64,000 nucleotides of DNA. It comes from Oryzobacter telluris. GTDB taxonomy: Bacteria > Actinomycetota > Actinomycetes > Actinomycetales > Dermatophilaceae. The translations under genes were made by a program, and so were the position numbers. Where the stretch lies: contig NZ_CP170723.1 of NCBI RefSeq assembly GCF_043099285.1, positions 3,914,488-3,978,487 on the forward strand. The letters run 5' to 3'. Positions 54,703 through 63,560 of this stretch are shown here, in pieces. Under the pieces are notes generated by a model that worked only from the letters and a program-made list of their open reading frames with translations, was not told where the DNA came from and did not search any database. Each line of letters begins with the position of its first letter. Within the stretch, counting starts at the first letter, position 1.

Positions 54703-55362
54703 TCAGGACGGGGTCCGCTCGAAGGGCAGCGCGGTGTAGACGACCACGCCGAACGCGGCGTCGGGGATCCCGAGGTAGTCCGGCGAGGGGTCCTCGAGGA
54801 GGGTGAGGCGCAGGGTGCCCCCCTTCAGGGTCGGCGCGAAGACCATCCTGCACAGCCCGCACGAGGGCACCAGCACGAGGCGGCCGTCCTTGACGTGCCA
54901 CGAGCCGAGGTCGGCCTCCTCCGAGCCGAAGGTGGTCCGGTAGCGCCTCTCGTCGAAGGTGATGACGACGGGCACGGGCAGGGGGATGTCGCCGAGGACC
55001 ACCGCCGCGTGCTGCCCCATCCCGGCACGTCCGAGGGTGGCCACGACGTCGGCCTCGTCCAGGACGGTGGTCGACCACCTGCCGACCAGCGCGGTGCTCA
55101 GCCGGTGGTCGGCCTCGAGGCGCTCGAGGGCGCTCATCGTGGGGACGGGTGCGGCGGGGACGGCGGCCGGTGTCGCGCGACCGAGGCCGAGGCCGACCAC
55201 CCCGGCGACGACCACCGCGGCCGCGAGCCCTGCCGCCAGGCGTCGCACGGTCCGGCGACGCCGGGCCACCGACACCACGCCGTCGAGGCCGCGGCCCGTG
55301 GTCGGGTCGAACTCCAGCGCCTCGCGCTCGAGCCCGGCGCGCAGCCGCTCGTCAACGGACAT
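54703..55362 (-). CDS. Single-pass membrane protein, putative ECF sigma partner
   Basis: 219 aa. A short basic cytoplasmic N-terminus (about 40 residues, ending RRRRTVRR) leads to one hydrophobic helix (LAAGLAAAVVVAGVVGLGLG). An extracytoplasmic domain of about 150 residues follows, with a Cys pair (VPSCGLCRMVF) and beta-like strands. It overlaps the ECF sigma gene by 11 bp. The topology and coupling suggest an anti-sigma or surface sensor, although a classic ZAS zinc motif is missing. Confidence 0.8.
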   Translation of the reverse strand: MSVDERLRAGLEREALEFDPTTGRGLDGVVSVARRRRTVRRLAAGLAAAVVVAGVVGLGLGRATPAAVPAAPVPTMSALERLEADHRLSTALVGRWSTTVLDEADVVATLGRAGMGQHAAVVLGDIPLPVPVVITFDERRYRTTFGSEEADLGSWHVKDGRLVLVPSCGLCRMVFAPTLKGGTLRLTLLEDPSPDYLGIPDAAFGVVVYTALPFERTPS

Positions 55363-55852
55363 CAGGGACCTCCTCGAGGTGGGGCGCGAGCGCCCTGCGG
55401 GCCCGGAACAGGCTGACCTTGACGGCCGACTGGCTCATCCCGAGGACGTCGGCGACCTCGGCGACGGGCAGGTCCTCGAAGTAGTAGAGGACGACCGCCG
55501 CCCGCTGCCGGGGCGGCAGGGCGAGCACGGCCCGGGCGACGTCGACGTCGGGCTCGGCGTCGCCGCCGGGGCCCGGCGGCGCCCCGGCGACCTCCAGGAC
55601 GGGGCGGCGGCGTTCACGCCGGGCCTCGCGGGTGGCCAGCCGGATGGCGACGCGGCGCACCCACGCGCCCGGGCGGTCGTACCGGCCGACGGTGCCCCAC
55701 TTCAGGTAGAGCCGCACGAACGCCTCCTGGGTCACCTCCTCGGCCCGCCCCGAGTCGTGCAGGACGAGGTACACGGTGCGGGCGATGCGCAGGTACTCCT
55801 GCTCGTACAGCAGCGCGAAGCCCTCGGCGGCGGCGTCCACCCGAGCGCTCAC
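55352..55852 (-). CDS. ECF-type RNA polymerase sigma factor (SigE-like small family)
   Basis: 166 aa. Region 2 has FALLYEQEYLRIARTVYLVLHDSGRAEEVTQEAFVRLYLKW, the promoter -10 and core contact region. Region 4 has LPPRQRAAVVLYYFEDLPVAEVADVLGMSQSAVKVSLFRARRAL. It lacks extra C-terminal domains. The GTG at 55852 follows GGAGGAGG. It is likely to direct its own operon and stress genes, and its activity is presumably controlled by the overlapping membrane protein gene. It is divergent from the desaturase operon. Confidence 0.92.
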   Translation of the reverse strand: MSARVDAAAEGFALLYEQEYLRIARTVYLVLHDSGRAEEVTQEAFVRLYLKWGTVGRYDRPGAWVRRVAIRLATREARRERRRPVLEVAGAPPGPGGDAEPDVDVARAVLALPPRQRAAVVLYYFEDLPVAEVADVLGMSQSAVKVSLFRARRALAPHLEEVPDVR

Positions 55853-55999
55853 GGCCCACCTCCTCCGGCTCCACCGCGGGGTGCGGCGTCATGAGGACAC
55901 AGGCGCGGCGTGCTACTGCGGTTACACCCGACCGGTCACTCCCGAGCGTCCCGCGACCGGGCCGTCTCCGGGAATGGCTCGACCGGACCCCATCACGTC

Positions 56000-56043
56000 G
56001 CAGGACACGCCGACCACGGCGTCGAGGTGTCGGCGTGTCCTGC
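56000..56043. other. Perfect 15-bp inverted repeat in a divergent intergenic region
   Basis: GCAGGACACGCCGAC (56000-56014) pairs with 56029-56043 around a 14-nt loop. It lies between two divergent genes, so it is not obviously a terminator for either. Confidence 0.7.
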
Positions 56044-56073
56044 ACGGGGAGGCCGAACGCGTGGTTACCGATT

Positions 56074-56100
56074 CGTAGGTTACGCGACCGTAGGTTACGC
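56074..56100 (+). promoter_or_regulatory. Direct-repeat operator candidate of the desaturase operon
   Basis: CGTAGGTTACGC occurs twice (56074-56085 and 56089-56100), with a 15-bp period, ending 8 bp before the GTG of the ferredoxin reductase gene. This is a likely regulator site overlapping the promoter. Confidence 0.65.
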
Positions 56101-56108
56101 TGGCGTAC

Positions 56109-57269
56109 GTGAGCGCACCTTCCATCGACCGACCGACCACCGTGCCCGGCGCGCGGCGTGCCCGGCTCGGCGCGAGCACCCCCGGACCCCTCGGTGGCGT
56201 CCTGCGGGGCGCCCGCCGCGTGGCCGAGGCCCTCGCCTCGCCGCTCGTGCCCGCCGACTACCTCGACCTCCTCGACCCGATGCGCACCGGCGCCGACCTG
56301 CGCGGCCGCATCGTCGAGGTCCGCCCGGAGACGGCCGACGCCGTCACCGTCGTCATCCGCCCCGGCCGCGGCTGGCTGGGCCACGTGCCCGGCCAGTACA
56401 TCCGCATCGGCATCGACATCGACGGCGTCCGCCACTGGCGCGCCTACAGCCTCACCCACCGCGCCGACGGCTCGCCCGCCGCGGGCATCCCGGCCGGCTG
56501 CATCGCCATCACCACCAAGGCGATCCCCGACGGCAAGGTGAGCACCCACCTCGTGCGGTCCACCGCCGCCGGCACCCTCGTCATGCTCGACCAGGCCACC
56601 GGCGAGTTCACCCTCCCGACCCCGGCGCCGGCCAAGGTCCTCTTCCTCACCGCGGGCAGCGGCATCACCCCCGTCATGGGGATGCTGCGCAACCACCTCG
56701 GCGAGCTCGAGGACGTGGCCCACGTCCACTGCGCCCCCACCGCCGACGACGTCATCTTCGCCGACGAGCTGCGCGGCCACGCCGCCGACGGCCGCCTCGC
56801 CCTCGCCCTGAACCTCGACGACGAGCACGGCGTGCTCCACCTCGAGCGCCTCGACACCCTCGTCCCCGACTGGCGCGAGCGCGAGACCTGGCTGTGCGGC
56901 CCCACCGGCCTGCTCGACGCCGCCGAGGCCCACTGGGAGGCCGCCGGCATCGCCGAGCGACTCCACACCGAGCGCTTCCGCCCCACCGTCGTCGAGCCCG
57001 GCGAGGGTGGCACCGTCACCTTCCTGCGGGCCGGCCGGGTCGTGGAGGCCGACGGCAGCACCCCCATCCTCGACGCCGGCGAGGACGCCGGCGTCCTCAT
57101 GCCGAGCGGCTGCCGCATGGGCATCTGCTTCGGCTGCGTCGTGACGATGCGCAGCGGCGCCGTCCGCGACCTGCGCACCGGTGAGGTCACCGTCGTCGAG
57201 GACGACGCCACCCTCCCCGTGCAGACCTGCATCAACGCCGTCGCAGGCACCTGCGACCTCGAGCTCTGA
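56109..57269 (+). CDS. Ferredoxin reductase with C-terminal [2Fe-2S] domain (desaturase electron donor)
   Basis: 386 aa. An FAD domain has GQYIRIGIDIDG and RAYSLTH. An NAD domain has KVLFLTAGSGITPVMGMLRNHL and TWLCGPTGLLDAAEAHW. The C-terminal plant-type ferredoxin domain has SGCRMGICFGC (Cys-x4-Cys-x2-Cys) and TCINAVAG. This is the architecture of the actinobacterial reductase paired with DesA3-like desaturases (as Rv3230c in M. tuberculosis). GTG 56109 lies 8 bp after the direct repeats. The desaturase follows 32 bp later. Confidence 0.92.
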   Translation: MSAPSIDRPTTVPGARRARLGASTPGPLGGVLRGARRVAEALASPLVPADYLDLLDPMRTGADLRGRIVEVRPETADAVTVVIRPGRGWLGHVPGQYIRIGIDIDGVRHWRAYSLTHRADGSPAAGIPAGCIAITTKAIPDGKVSTHLVRSTAAGTLVMLDQATGEFTLPTPAPAKVLFLTAGSGITPVMGMLRNHLGELEDVAHVHCAPTADDVIFADELRGHAADGRLALALNLDDEHGVLHLERLDTLVPDWRERETWLCGPTGLLDAAEAHWEAAGIAERLHTERFRPTVVEPGEGGTVTFLRAGRVVEADGSTPILDAGEDAGVLMPSGCRMGICFGCVVTMRSGAVRDLRTGEVTVVEDDATLPVQTCINAVAGTCDLEL

Positions 57270-57301
57270 AGACACCCGACCGACCACCGGAAGGACACAC
57301 C

Positions 57302-58600
57302 ATGACCCTCGCCCCCGAGCGCACCCCCAGCCACGGCTCCACCAAGCCGCAGGGCATCAACCCCCGCCTGCGCGTGGAGTCCGACACCCCGCGCCCCCAG
57401 CGCCCCGCGCTGAAGAAGTCCGGCCGCCCCAACCCCGCGGCCCACCTGACCCCCGAGCAGATCGAGGGCATCGGCCACGAGCTCGACGCCCTGCGTAAGG
57501 AGGTCATGGACAGCCGCGGCGCCAAGGACGCAGCCTACATCCGCAAGGTCATCAAGACCCAGCGCTACCTCGAGATGGGCTCGCGCGCGGTCCTGCTCTT
57601 CTCCGGCGTCAAGGTCAAGGGCTTCCGCCCGGCCTGGTGGATCGGCACGGCCGGCCTGTCGGTCTCCAAGATCCTCGAGAACATGGAGATCGGCCACAAC
57701 GTCATGCACGGCCAGTGGGACTGGATGCGTGACCCGAAGATCCACTCCACCGCGTGGGAGTGGGACAACGCCTCCCCCTCGTCGCAGTGGAAGCACAGCC
57801 ACAACGAGATCCACCACACCTTCACCAACGTCCTCGGGCGCGACAACGACCTCGGCTACGGGATCCTGCGCGTCGACGAGGACCAGCGCTGGACCCCGTT
57901 CTTCCTCTTCCAGCCGATCTGGCACGTGGGCAACGCCCTGCTCTTCGAGTACTCCATCGCGGCGTACGACCTCGAGCTCGGCGGCTACCTCGCGAAGAAG
58001 AACCGGATGAGCGAGGAGGAGAAGGCGAAGTTCCGCGGCGACGCCAAGGAGGTCGTGGCCAAGATCAAGCGCCAGGCCACCAAGGACTACCTCGTGCACC
58101 CGCTGCTCTCGGCGCCCACCGGCTCGGCCCGCACGACCCTCACGGCCAACGTCGTCGCCAACCTGGCCCGCAACCTGTGGACCAACACGATCATCATCTG
58201 CGGCCACTTCCCCAAGGGCATCGCGACCTTCGAGAAGACCTCGATCGACGGCGAGACCCGCGGCGAGTGGTACCTGCGCCAGATGCTCGGCTCGGGCAAC
58301 ATCAGCGGGTCGAAGGCCATGCACGTCATGAGCGGCAACCTCAGCCACCAGATCGAGCACCACCTCTTCCCGGACATGCCGAGCAACCGGTACGCCGAGA
58401 TCGCCCCGCGCATCCGCGACCTCATGGAGCGCCACGACCTGCCCTACGTCACCGGCAGCCTGCCCCGCCAGGTCGGCTCGGTGTACTGGAAGGTCGTCGA
58501 GCTCTCGCTGCCGAACAAGGTCCCCGGCCGCCGCCGCCGCGACATCATCCGGCTCGCGCTGAAGAAGTCGTGGAAGAAGAAGTCGCTGGGTCGCTTCTGA
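57302..58600 (+). CDS. Membrane fatty-acid/acyl-CoA desaturase (DesA3-like)
   Basis: 432 aa. Three His boxes are present: HNVMH at 132-136, HSHNEIHH near 165-172, and HQIEHH at 349-354. They coordinate a di-iron centre. A long N-terminal tail of about 60 residues is cytoplasmic. The ATG at 57302 follows GGAAGG. It inserts a cis double bond in acyl chains using electrons from the reductase encoded upstream. A 15-bp hairpin (58627-58669) ends the operon. Confidence 0.93.
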   Translation: MTLAPERTPSHGSTKPQGINPRLRVESDTPRPQRPALKKSGRPNPAAHLTPEQIEGIGHELDALRKEVMDSRGAKDAAYIRKVIKTQRYLEMGSRAVLLFSGVKVKGFRPAWWIGTAGLSVSKILENMEIGHNVMHGQWDWMRDPKIHSTAWEWDNASPSSQWKHSHNEIHHTFTNVLGRDNDLGYGILRVDEDQRWTPFFLFQPIWHVGNALLFEYSIAAYDLELGGYLAKKNRMSEEEKAKFRGDAKEVVAKIKRQATKDYLVHPLLSAPTGSARTTLTANVVANLARNLWTNTIIICGHFPKGIATFEKTSIDGETRGEWYLRQMLGSGNISGSKAMHVMSGNLSHQIEHHLFPDMPSNRYAEIAPRIRDLMERHDLPYVTGSLPRQVGSVYWKVVELSLPNKVPGRRRRDIIRLALKKSWKKKSLGRF

Positions 58601-58626
58601 CCCTTCGGTCACCACGGCTCCCCCGA

Positions 58627-58669
58627 ACGGCGCCGCCCTCCCCGATCTGCGGACGGAGGGCGGCGCCGT
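58627..58669 (+). terminator. Terminator of the desaturase operon
   Basis: ACGGCGCCGCCCTCC (58627-58641) pairs with GGAGGGCGGCGCCGT (58655-58669), a perfect 15-bp stem with a 13-nt loop. Confidence 0.8.
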
Positions 58670-58730
58670 CGCCTACCGTGGGCGGCGCAGGGGTGCAGCC
58701 GTGTCCGCCGTCCCGTTTCCCGAGGTCTCG

Positions 58731-59303
58731 ATGATGTCGCCCTCCCGCCGTCCGCTCCTGCCCCGCACCGTCGTGCTCACGGGTGCCCTCGCCGCCCTCG
58801 CGCTGCCCGTCGCCGCCACCTCCGCGCAGGCCGCACCGAGCCGGGTCGCGACCGCGTCGGTCACCGCCGCGAACGACGTCCCGGCGCCGGCGACCCGCAC
58901 GTGGAGCCGGGTGCGCTCCATCGACCCCACGGCCGCCGAGGTGCTGCGGCTGGTCAACGTCGAGCGGGCCAAGGTCCGGTGCACCGCCGTGCGCTGGGAG
59001 CCGCGCCTCGCGCTCGCCGCGCGCCTGCACAGCGAGGACATGGCGGCGAAGAGGTACTTCAGCCACACCTCGCTCGACGGACGCTCGCCGTGGGACCGGA
59101 TCCGCGCCCAGGGCTACACCGCGGGCTCCGCCGAGAACATCGCCGCGGGCCAGCGCACCGCGGCGTCGGTGATGACGGCGTGGATGAACAGCTCCGGCCA
59201 CCGCGCGAACATCCTCGACTGCGCGAACCGCGCCCTCGGCGTCGGCATCGGGTACGGCGGTCCGTACGGGATCTACTGGACCCAGGACTTCGGCCGCACC
59301 TGA
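58731..59303 (+). CDS. Secreted CAP-domain (SCP/PR1-like) protein
   Basis: 190 aa. The signal peptide runs to ATSAQA/AP. The CAP domain has VLRLVNVERAKVRCTAVRWEPRLALAARLHSEDMAAKRYFSHTSLDG (here HSEDMAAKRYFSHTS), SAENIAAG, AWMNSSGHRANILDCANRALGVG and YWTQDFGR. Bacterial CAP proteins are extracellular and of mostly unknown role. Start ATG 58731 has GAGG 5 nt away; the in-frame GTG at 58701 is an alternative. Confidence 0.9.
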   Translation: MMSPSRRPLLPRTVVLTGALAALALPVAATSAQAAPSRVATASVTAANDVPAPATRTWSRVRSIDPTAAEVLRLVNVERAKVRCTAVRWEPRLALAARLHSEDMAAKRYFSHTSLDGRSPWDRIRAQGYTAGSAENIAAGQRTAASVMTAWMNSSGHRANILDCANRALGVGIGYGGPYGIYWTQDFGRT

Positions 59304-59322
59304 CCGGTTCGGCCCTCTCGGC

Positions 59323-60384
59323 TCAGCCGCGGGCGGCGCGGGCCTGCTCGAAGTCGAGCCCGGTGGCGGCCCGCACCCGGTCCATGACGTCGAGCGCCGT
59401 CACCGTGTCGGCCCACGGGCGCCACGGCGACCCGGTCTCCCCGGCGGCGATGCGGCGGGCGACCTCCGCGGCCTCGAAGTGCAGCGCGTCGTGGTCGACG
59501 GCCGGCTCGTCCCAGTGCAGCGACTCCCCCGAGCGCAGGTGCACCGACAGCGGCCCCGGCCGGTAGAAGAATCGCCCGATGTCGACGCGCCCGTCGGTGC
59601 CCGCGATGCAGGCGGCCTCGGTGGTGTCGGTGAGGATCGAGCACTGCAGTGCCGCGGTGGCGCCGGCGGCCGTGCCGAGGGCGATCGAGAGCTGCCCGTT
59701 GATGCCGGTGGGCGCCGGGGTGGCGACGGCGGTGACCGTGTCGGGGGCGCCGAGGGCCCACGTCGCGAGGGTCACCGGGTAGGTGCCGAGGTCGAGCAGC
59801 GGCCCGCCGGCGAGGTCGGCGCGCATGATCCGGTGGTCGGAGTCGAACCACTCGCCCATGTCGGCGATGACGGCCCGCGGCTCACCCAGCCAGCCGTCGG
59901 CCATGACCTGGCGCACGACGTCGAGCTTGGGGAGGAAGAGGGTCCACATCGCCTCCATGCAGAACACGCCCGCGGCCGCCGCGGCCTCCCCGATGGCGCG
60001 GGCCTCGGTGGCGTCGAGGCCGACCGGCTTCTCGACGAGGACGTGCTTGCCGGCCGCGATGGCGAGCAGGGCGTGCGGCAGGTGGTGGTTGTGCGGGGTC
60101 GCCACGTAGACGACGTCGACCCCGGGGTCGGCGACGAGCGCCTCGTAGGACCCGTGCGCCCGCTCCACGCCCCAGCCTGCGGCGGCCCGGTCGGCCGACT
60201 CCTGCGAGCGCGACCCGACCGCAGCGACGACCTGCCGGGTGTGTCCCCGAAGCGAGGTGAGGAACCTGTCGGCGATCCACCCGGTGCCCAGGATCCCCCA
60301 CCGCAGCGGCGGCGCCTCGAGGGAGTCCGGGACCCGAGGCGTGGGAAGCGTGGTGAGGGGCATGTCCGACACGGTAGCGTTCAT
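59323..60384 (-). CDS. Gfo/Idh/MocA-family oxidoreductase
   Basis: 353 aa. RWGILGTGWIADRFLTSLRGH is the Rossmann motif. VDVVYVATPHNHHLPHALLAIAAGKHVLVEKPVGLDATEARAI is the EKP motif (here VLVEKPVGLD). LLDLGTYPVTLATWALG is the family C-terminal domain. It is probably a sugar or cyclitol dehydrogenase. ATG 60384 is used; ATG 60363 is also possible. It is convergent with the CAP gene, 19 bp apart. Confidence 0.92.
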   Translation of the reverse strand: MNATVSDMPLTTLPTPRVPDSLEAPPLRWGILGTGWIADRFLTSLRGHTRQVVAAVGSRSQESADRAAAGWGVERAHGSYEALVADPGVDVVYVATPHNHHLPHALLAIAAGKHVLVEKPVGLDATEARAIGEAAAAAGVFCMEAMWTLFLPKLDVVRQVMADGWLGEPRAVIADMGEWFDSDHRIMRADLAGGPLLDLGTYPVTLATWALGAPDTVTAVATPAPTGINGQLSIALGTAAGATAALQCSILTDTTEAACIAGTDGRVDIGRFFYRPGPLSVHLRSGESLHWDEPAVDHDALHFEAAEVARRIAAGETGSPWRPWADTVTALDVMDRVRAATGLDFEQARAARG

Positions 60385-60425
60385 GTCCTGACATTTGCAC
60401 CGGTGGACCGAGGAGAGGACACGAC

Positions 60426-61178
60426 GTGGGCGTCCTCCCCGCCGACCCCGCGGTCCTCGCGCTCTTCGTCCTCGGCGCCACCGTCATCGGCTTCTCCAAG
60501 ACGGCGCTCGGGGGGCTCGGCGTCGTCAGTGTGGCGATCTTCGCCTCGGTCCTCCCGGCCCGGCAGTCGACCGCGGCCATCCTCATGGTCCTCGTCGTCG
60601 GCGACCTCATCGCCTGCTGGCACTACCGCCGCGACGCCGACTGGGCGCTCGTGCGGCGGCTGCTGCCCGCGGTGCTGCCCGGCCTCGTCCTCGGGACCCT
60701 CTTCCTCCGGGTGGTCGACGACGACACCCTGCGCCGCTCCATCGGCGGCGTCCTCCTCGTCCTCCTCGCCCTCCAGCTGTGGGTGAAGACCCGCAGCCGC
60801 CCCGATGACGACGCGCCGGCTCCCAGCCGCACCCGCGCCTGGGGTGCCGGTTCGGCCATGGGCTTCGCGACGATGACCGCCAACGCCGCCGGGCCGGTGA
60901 TGACGCTCTACCTGTCGGCGTCGGGCATCGACAAGCGCCGCTTCGTGGGCACCAGCGCGTGGTTCTTCCTCATCGTCAACCTCGTCAAGGTCCCCTTCTC
61001 GGTGGGCCTCGGGCTGCTGCACCCCGACGACGTCGTGCGGGCGGGCCTGCTGGCGCCGGCGGTGCTCGTGGGCGCTGTGGTCGGGTACGCGACGGTGACG
61101 CGCATCAGCCAGCGCACCTTCGACGTCGCGGTCCTGCTCGCCTCCGCCGTGGCCGCCGCCGCCCTCCTGCTGGGCTGA
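60426..61178 (+). CDS. TauE/SafE-family permease (putative sulfite/organosulfonate exporter)
   Basis: 250 aa with eight hydrophobic segments, for example LFVLGATVIGFSKTALGGLGVV (TauE motif GFSKTALGG), LMVLVVGDLIACWHY, SAMGFATMTANAAGPVMTLYL and GLLAPAVLVGAVVGYATV. The GTG at 60426 follows GAGGAGAGG. Substrates vary widely in this family. It is divergent from the Gfo/Idh/MocA gene. Confidence 0.88.
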   Translation: MGVLPADPAVLALFVLGATVIGFSKTALGGLGVVSVAIFASVLPARQSTAAILMVLVVGDLIACWHYRRDADWALVRRLLPAVLPGLVLGTLFLRVVDDDTLRRSIGGVLLVLLALQLWVKTRSRPDDDAPAPSRTRAWGAGSAMGFATMTANAAGPVMTLYLSASGIDKRRFVGTSAWFFLIVNLVKVPFSVGLGLLHPDDVVRAGLLAPAVLVGAVVGYATVTRISQRTFDVAVLLASAVAAAALLLG

Positions 61179-61196
61179 GGTCCGGGTCGGCGCGGC

Positions 61197-62237
61197 TCAG
61201 CCGCGCAGGCGGGGCGGGACGTTCCACGGGGTGACGACCTGCGGGGCCGAGGGCACCGAGGTGGGTGCCCCCGGCAGGAGCCGGTGGGCGCGCAGCAGCT
61301 GGGTGAGGGCGGCGCGCAGGTCGGCCCGCAGGTCGTGGTGGAGCACCGCGGTGAGCACGCCGGTGCGCAGCAGGGCGAGGTTGTCGGCGTCGAGGTCGTG
61401 CGCGACGAACGGGACGGCACCCACGCCGAGGTCGCCGAGGGCGGTCGCGATGCCCGCGTTCCCGCCGCCCATCGAGTAGACGCCGTCGAGGTGGCGGTGG
61501 TCGGCGAGGGCGGCGGCCACGGCCTGCCGGGTGGCGTCGTCCTCCCCGTGCACGTCGGCGACGACGACGACCTCGCGCCCCGGGTCCTCGGCGGCGAGCC
61601 GGTCGCGGAACGCCGCCGCCCGCTCCTGCTCCCCGAGGAAGCTGCGGTGGCTCAGCGTCGCGAGGACCACGCCGTCGCGACCCGCCAGCAGCCGCGCCAG
61701 GAGGTAGGCCGCCGTCGCCCCGGCGGCCGTGTTGTCGAGGCCGACGTAGGCGGCCCGGCCCGACGCCGTGACGTCGGTGACGAGGGTGACCGTGGGGATG
61801 CCGCGCTCGCGGGCCCGCTGCACAGCCGCGGCCACGAGCGGGTCGTCGGGTGCCTTGAGGACGAGGCCGTGGCTCACCCGCCCGCCGCTCCCGATGCCGT
61901 CGACCACCGCGGCGAGCTCGGCCGGTGTTGCCCCCTCGCTCGTGCGGAACCGGGCCCGCACCGTGGCCGGGCGGGCGGAGGTCAGGGCCTCCTCGGTCGC
62001 GTCGGTCACGGCATCGCGGAACCGCCGCGGGGCGTCGACGACGACGTCGACGAGCAGCGTCCGGCGGGAGAGCCGCACCTGGGTCTGCTGGCGCTCGAGC
62101 TCGAGGACGGCCGCCTCCACCGCGCGCACCGCCCGGGCGCTGACCCCGGGCCGCCCGTGGAGCACCCGGTCGACCGTGGCGATCGACACCCCCGCCTGCT
62201 CGGCGACATCGGCGACCCGGTGGCTGCGGCGACCCAT
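61197..62237 (-). CDS. LacI-family transcriptional regulator
   Basis: 346 aa. The N-terminal HTH (VADVAEQAGVSIATVDRVLHGRPGVSARAVRAVEAAV) and the periplasmic-binding-like effector domain (VTLVTDVTASGRAAYVGLDNTAAG, YSMGGGNAGIATALGDLGV) are clear. It is divergent from the PhyH-type dioxygenase gene 118 bp away, which it probably regulates. A sugar or polyol type ligand is expected from the family. Confidence 0.93.
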   Translation of the reverse strand: MGRRSHRVADVAEQAGVSIATVDRVLHGRPGVSARAVRAVEAAVLELERQQTQVRLSRRTLLVDVVVDAPRRFRDAVTDATEEALTSARPATVRARFRTSEGATPAELAAVVDGIGSGGRVSHGLVLKAPDDPLVAAAVQRARERGIPTVTLVTDVTASGRAAYVGLDNTAAGATAAYLLARLLAGRDGVVLATLSHRSFLGEQERAAAFRDRLAAEDPGREVVVVADVHGEDDATRQAVAAALADHRHLDGVYSMGGGNAGIATALGDLGVGAVPFVAHDLDADNLALLRTGVLTAVLHHDLRADLRAALTQLLRAHRLLPGAPTSVPSAPQVVTPWNVPPRLRG

Positions 62238-62280
62238 GCCGCCATCGTCGCACCGGCTGAGGTGTTTCTAAGGGGTTTCG

Positions 62281-62307
62281 CGGCTTCCGTGAGCGGCCAC
62301 GGAGCCG
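62281..62307. promoter_or_regulatory. Imperfect inverted repeat in the LacI/PhyH divergent region
   Basis: CGGCTTCCGTG and CACGGAGCCG form an inverted repeat with one bulged base. It is 49 bp before the PhyH start and is a LacI-operator candidate. Confidence 0.5.
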
Positions 62308-62355
62308 CACGCTGGAGACCGGACGAGCACCGACACCACCGTTCAGGAGCAGACC

Positions 62356-63540
62356 GTGACCGTGACGACCACCCCCACCGGCACCCCCGGCTTCCGCCGT
62401 CGTGAGGACTGCCGCCTCGAGGACCTCCTCGCCGTCCTCGCCGAGCCCACGGACCCGGCCGCGTACCCGCACGCCGACCGGGTCGAGCAGGGCGTGCTCG
62501 TCTACGAGGCCGCGGCCGTCCGACCGCTCCTCGACGTCCCCGAGGCCGCCGACGCCCTGCGCGCCGAGCTCGCCGACGCCCTCGCCGACGGCCCGGGCAT
62601 CGTCGTCCTCGCCGGCGCCTTCGACCCCGAGGTGGTCGACCGGGTCACCGCCGTGTTCGAGCAGGTCATCGCCGCCGAGAAGGCGCAGGGCCACACCGCC
62701 GGCGACCACTTCGCCAAGCCCGGGGCGAACGACCGGGTGTGGAACGCGCTGGAGAAGGTCGCGGTCGCCGACCCCGACGCCTTCGTCGCCTACTACGCCA
62801 ACGACCTCCTCGCCCTGGCCGCCACCGCCTGGCTCGGCCCCGGGTACCAGGTGACGAGCCAGGTCAACGTCGTCAACCCCGGCGGCCAGGGCCAGACCGT
62901 GCACCGCGACTACCACCTCGGCTTCCAGTCGCCCGAGGTCACCGGCCGCTACCCCGGTCGGGTCCACGACGTCTCCCCGCTGCTCACCCTCCAGGGCGCC
63001 GTGGCCCACTGCGACATGCCCGTGGAGACCGGCCCGACCCTCTACCTCCCGCACAGCCAGAAGTACGCGCACGGCTACCTCGCGTACTGGCTCGACGAGT
63101 TCCAGGCCCACTTCGTCGACCACCACGTGCAGCTCCCGCTGGCCAAGGGCGACGCCGTCTTCTTCAACCCCGCGCTCTTCCACGCCGCGGGCACCAACCA
63201 CACGGCCGACGTCCGCCGCACCGCCAACCTGCTGCAGGTCTCGTCGGCGTTCGGCCGCGCGATGGAGACGATCGACCGCGACCGCGTGGTCCGGGCCGTC
63301 TACCCGGCCCTCCTCGCCGCCGCCGACGCCGGGATGCCGCCGGCCCACCTCGCGCACGTCGTGGCCGCGAGCGCCGAGGGGTACGCCTTCCCCACCAACC
63401 TCGACCGCGACACCCCGGTCGACGGGATGACGCCCGCCAGCCAGGCCGACCACGTCCTCGAGGCGCTCACCGCCCGGCGCTCCCCGGCGGACCTCGCCGC
63501 CCGCCTCGACGCCGTGGCGCAGGCCAAGCGCAGCCACTGA
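62356..63540 (+). CDS. PhyH-family Fe(II)/2-oxoglutarate dioxygenase
   Basis: 394 aa. FAKPGANDRVWNALEK, TVHRDYHLGFQ (metal HxD), LPHSQKYAHGYLAY, and FFNPALFHAAGTNHTADVRRTANLLQVSS (here FHAAGTNH, ligand His; RRTANLL, 2-oxoglutarate Arg) are the PhyH signature. The GTG at 62356 follows AGGAG. It is divergent from a LacI regulator and convergent with an MFS transporter, an arrangement suggesting catabolism of one taken-up compound. The substrate is unknown. Confidence 0.88.
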   Translation: MTVTTTPTGTPGFRRREDCRLEDLLAVLAEPTDPAAYPHADRVEQGVLVYEAAAVRPLLDVPEAADALRAELADALADGPGIVVLAGAFDPEVVDRVTAVFEQVIAAEKAQGHTAGDHFAKPGANDRVWNALEKVAVADPDAFVAYYANDLLALAATAWLGPGYQVTSQVNVVNPGGQGQTVHRDYHLGFQSPEVTGRYPGRVHDVSPLLTLQGAVAHCDMPVETGPTLYLPHSQKYAHGYLAYWLDEFQAHFVDHHVQLPLAKGDAVFFNPALFHAAGTNHTADVRRTANLLQVSSAFGRAMETIDRDRVVRAVYPALLAAADAGMPPAHLAHVVAASAEGYAFPTNLDRDTPVDGMTPASQADHVLEALTARRSPADLAARLDAVAQAKRSH

Positions 63541-63560
63541 CCTGACTCCTTGGCCGGACG

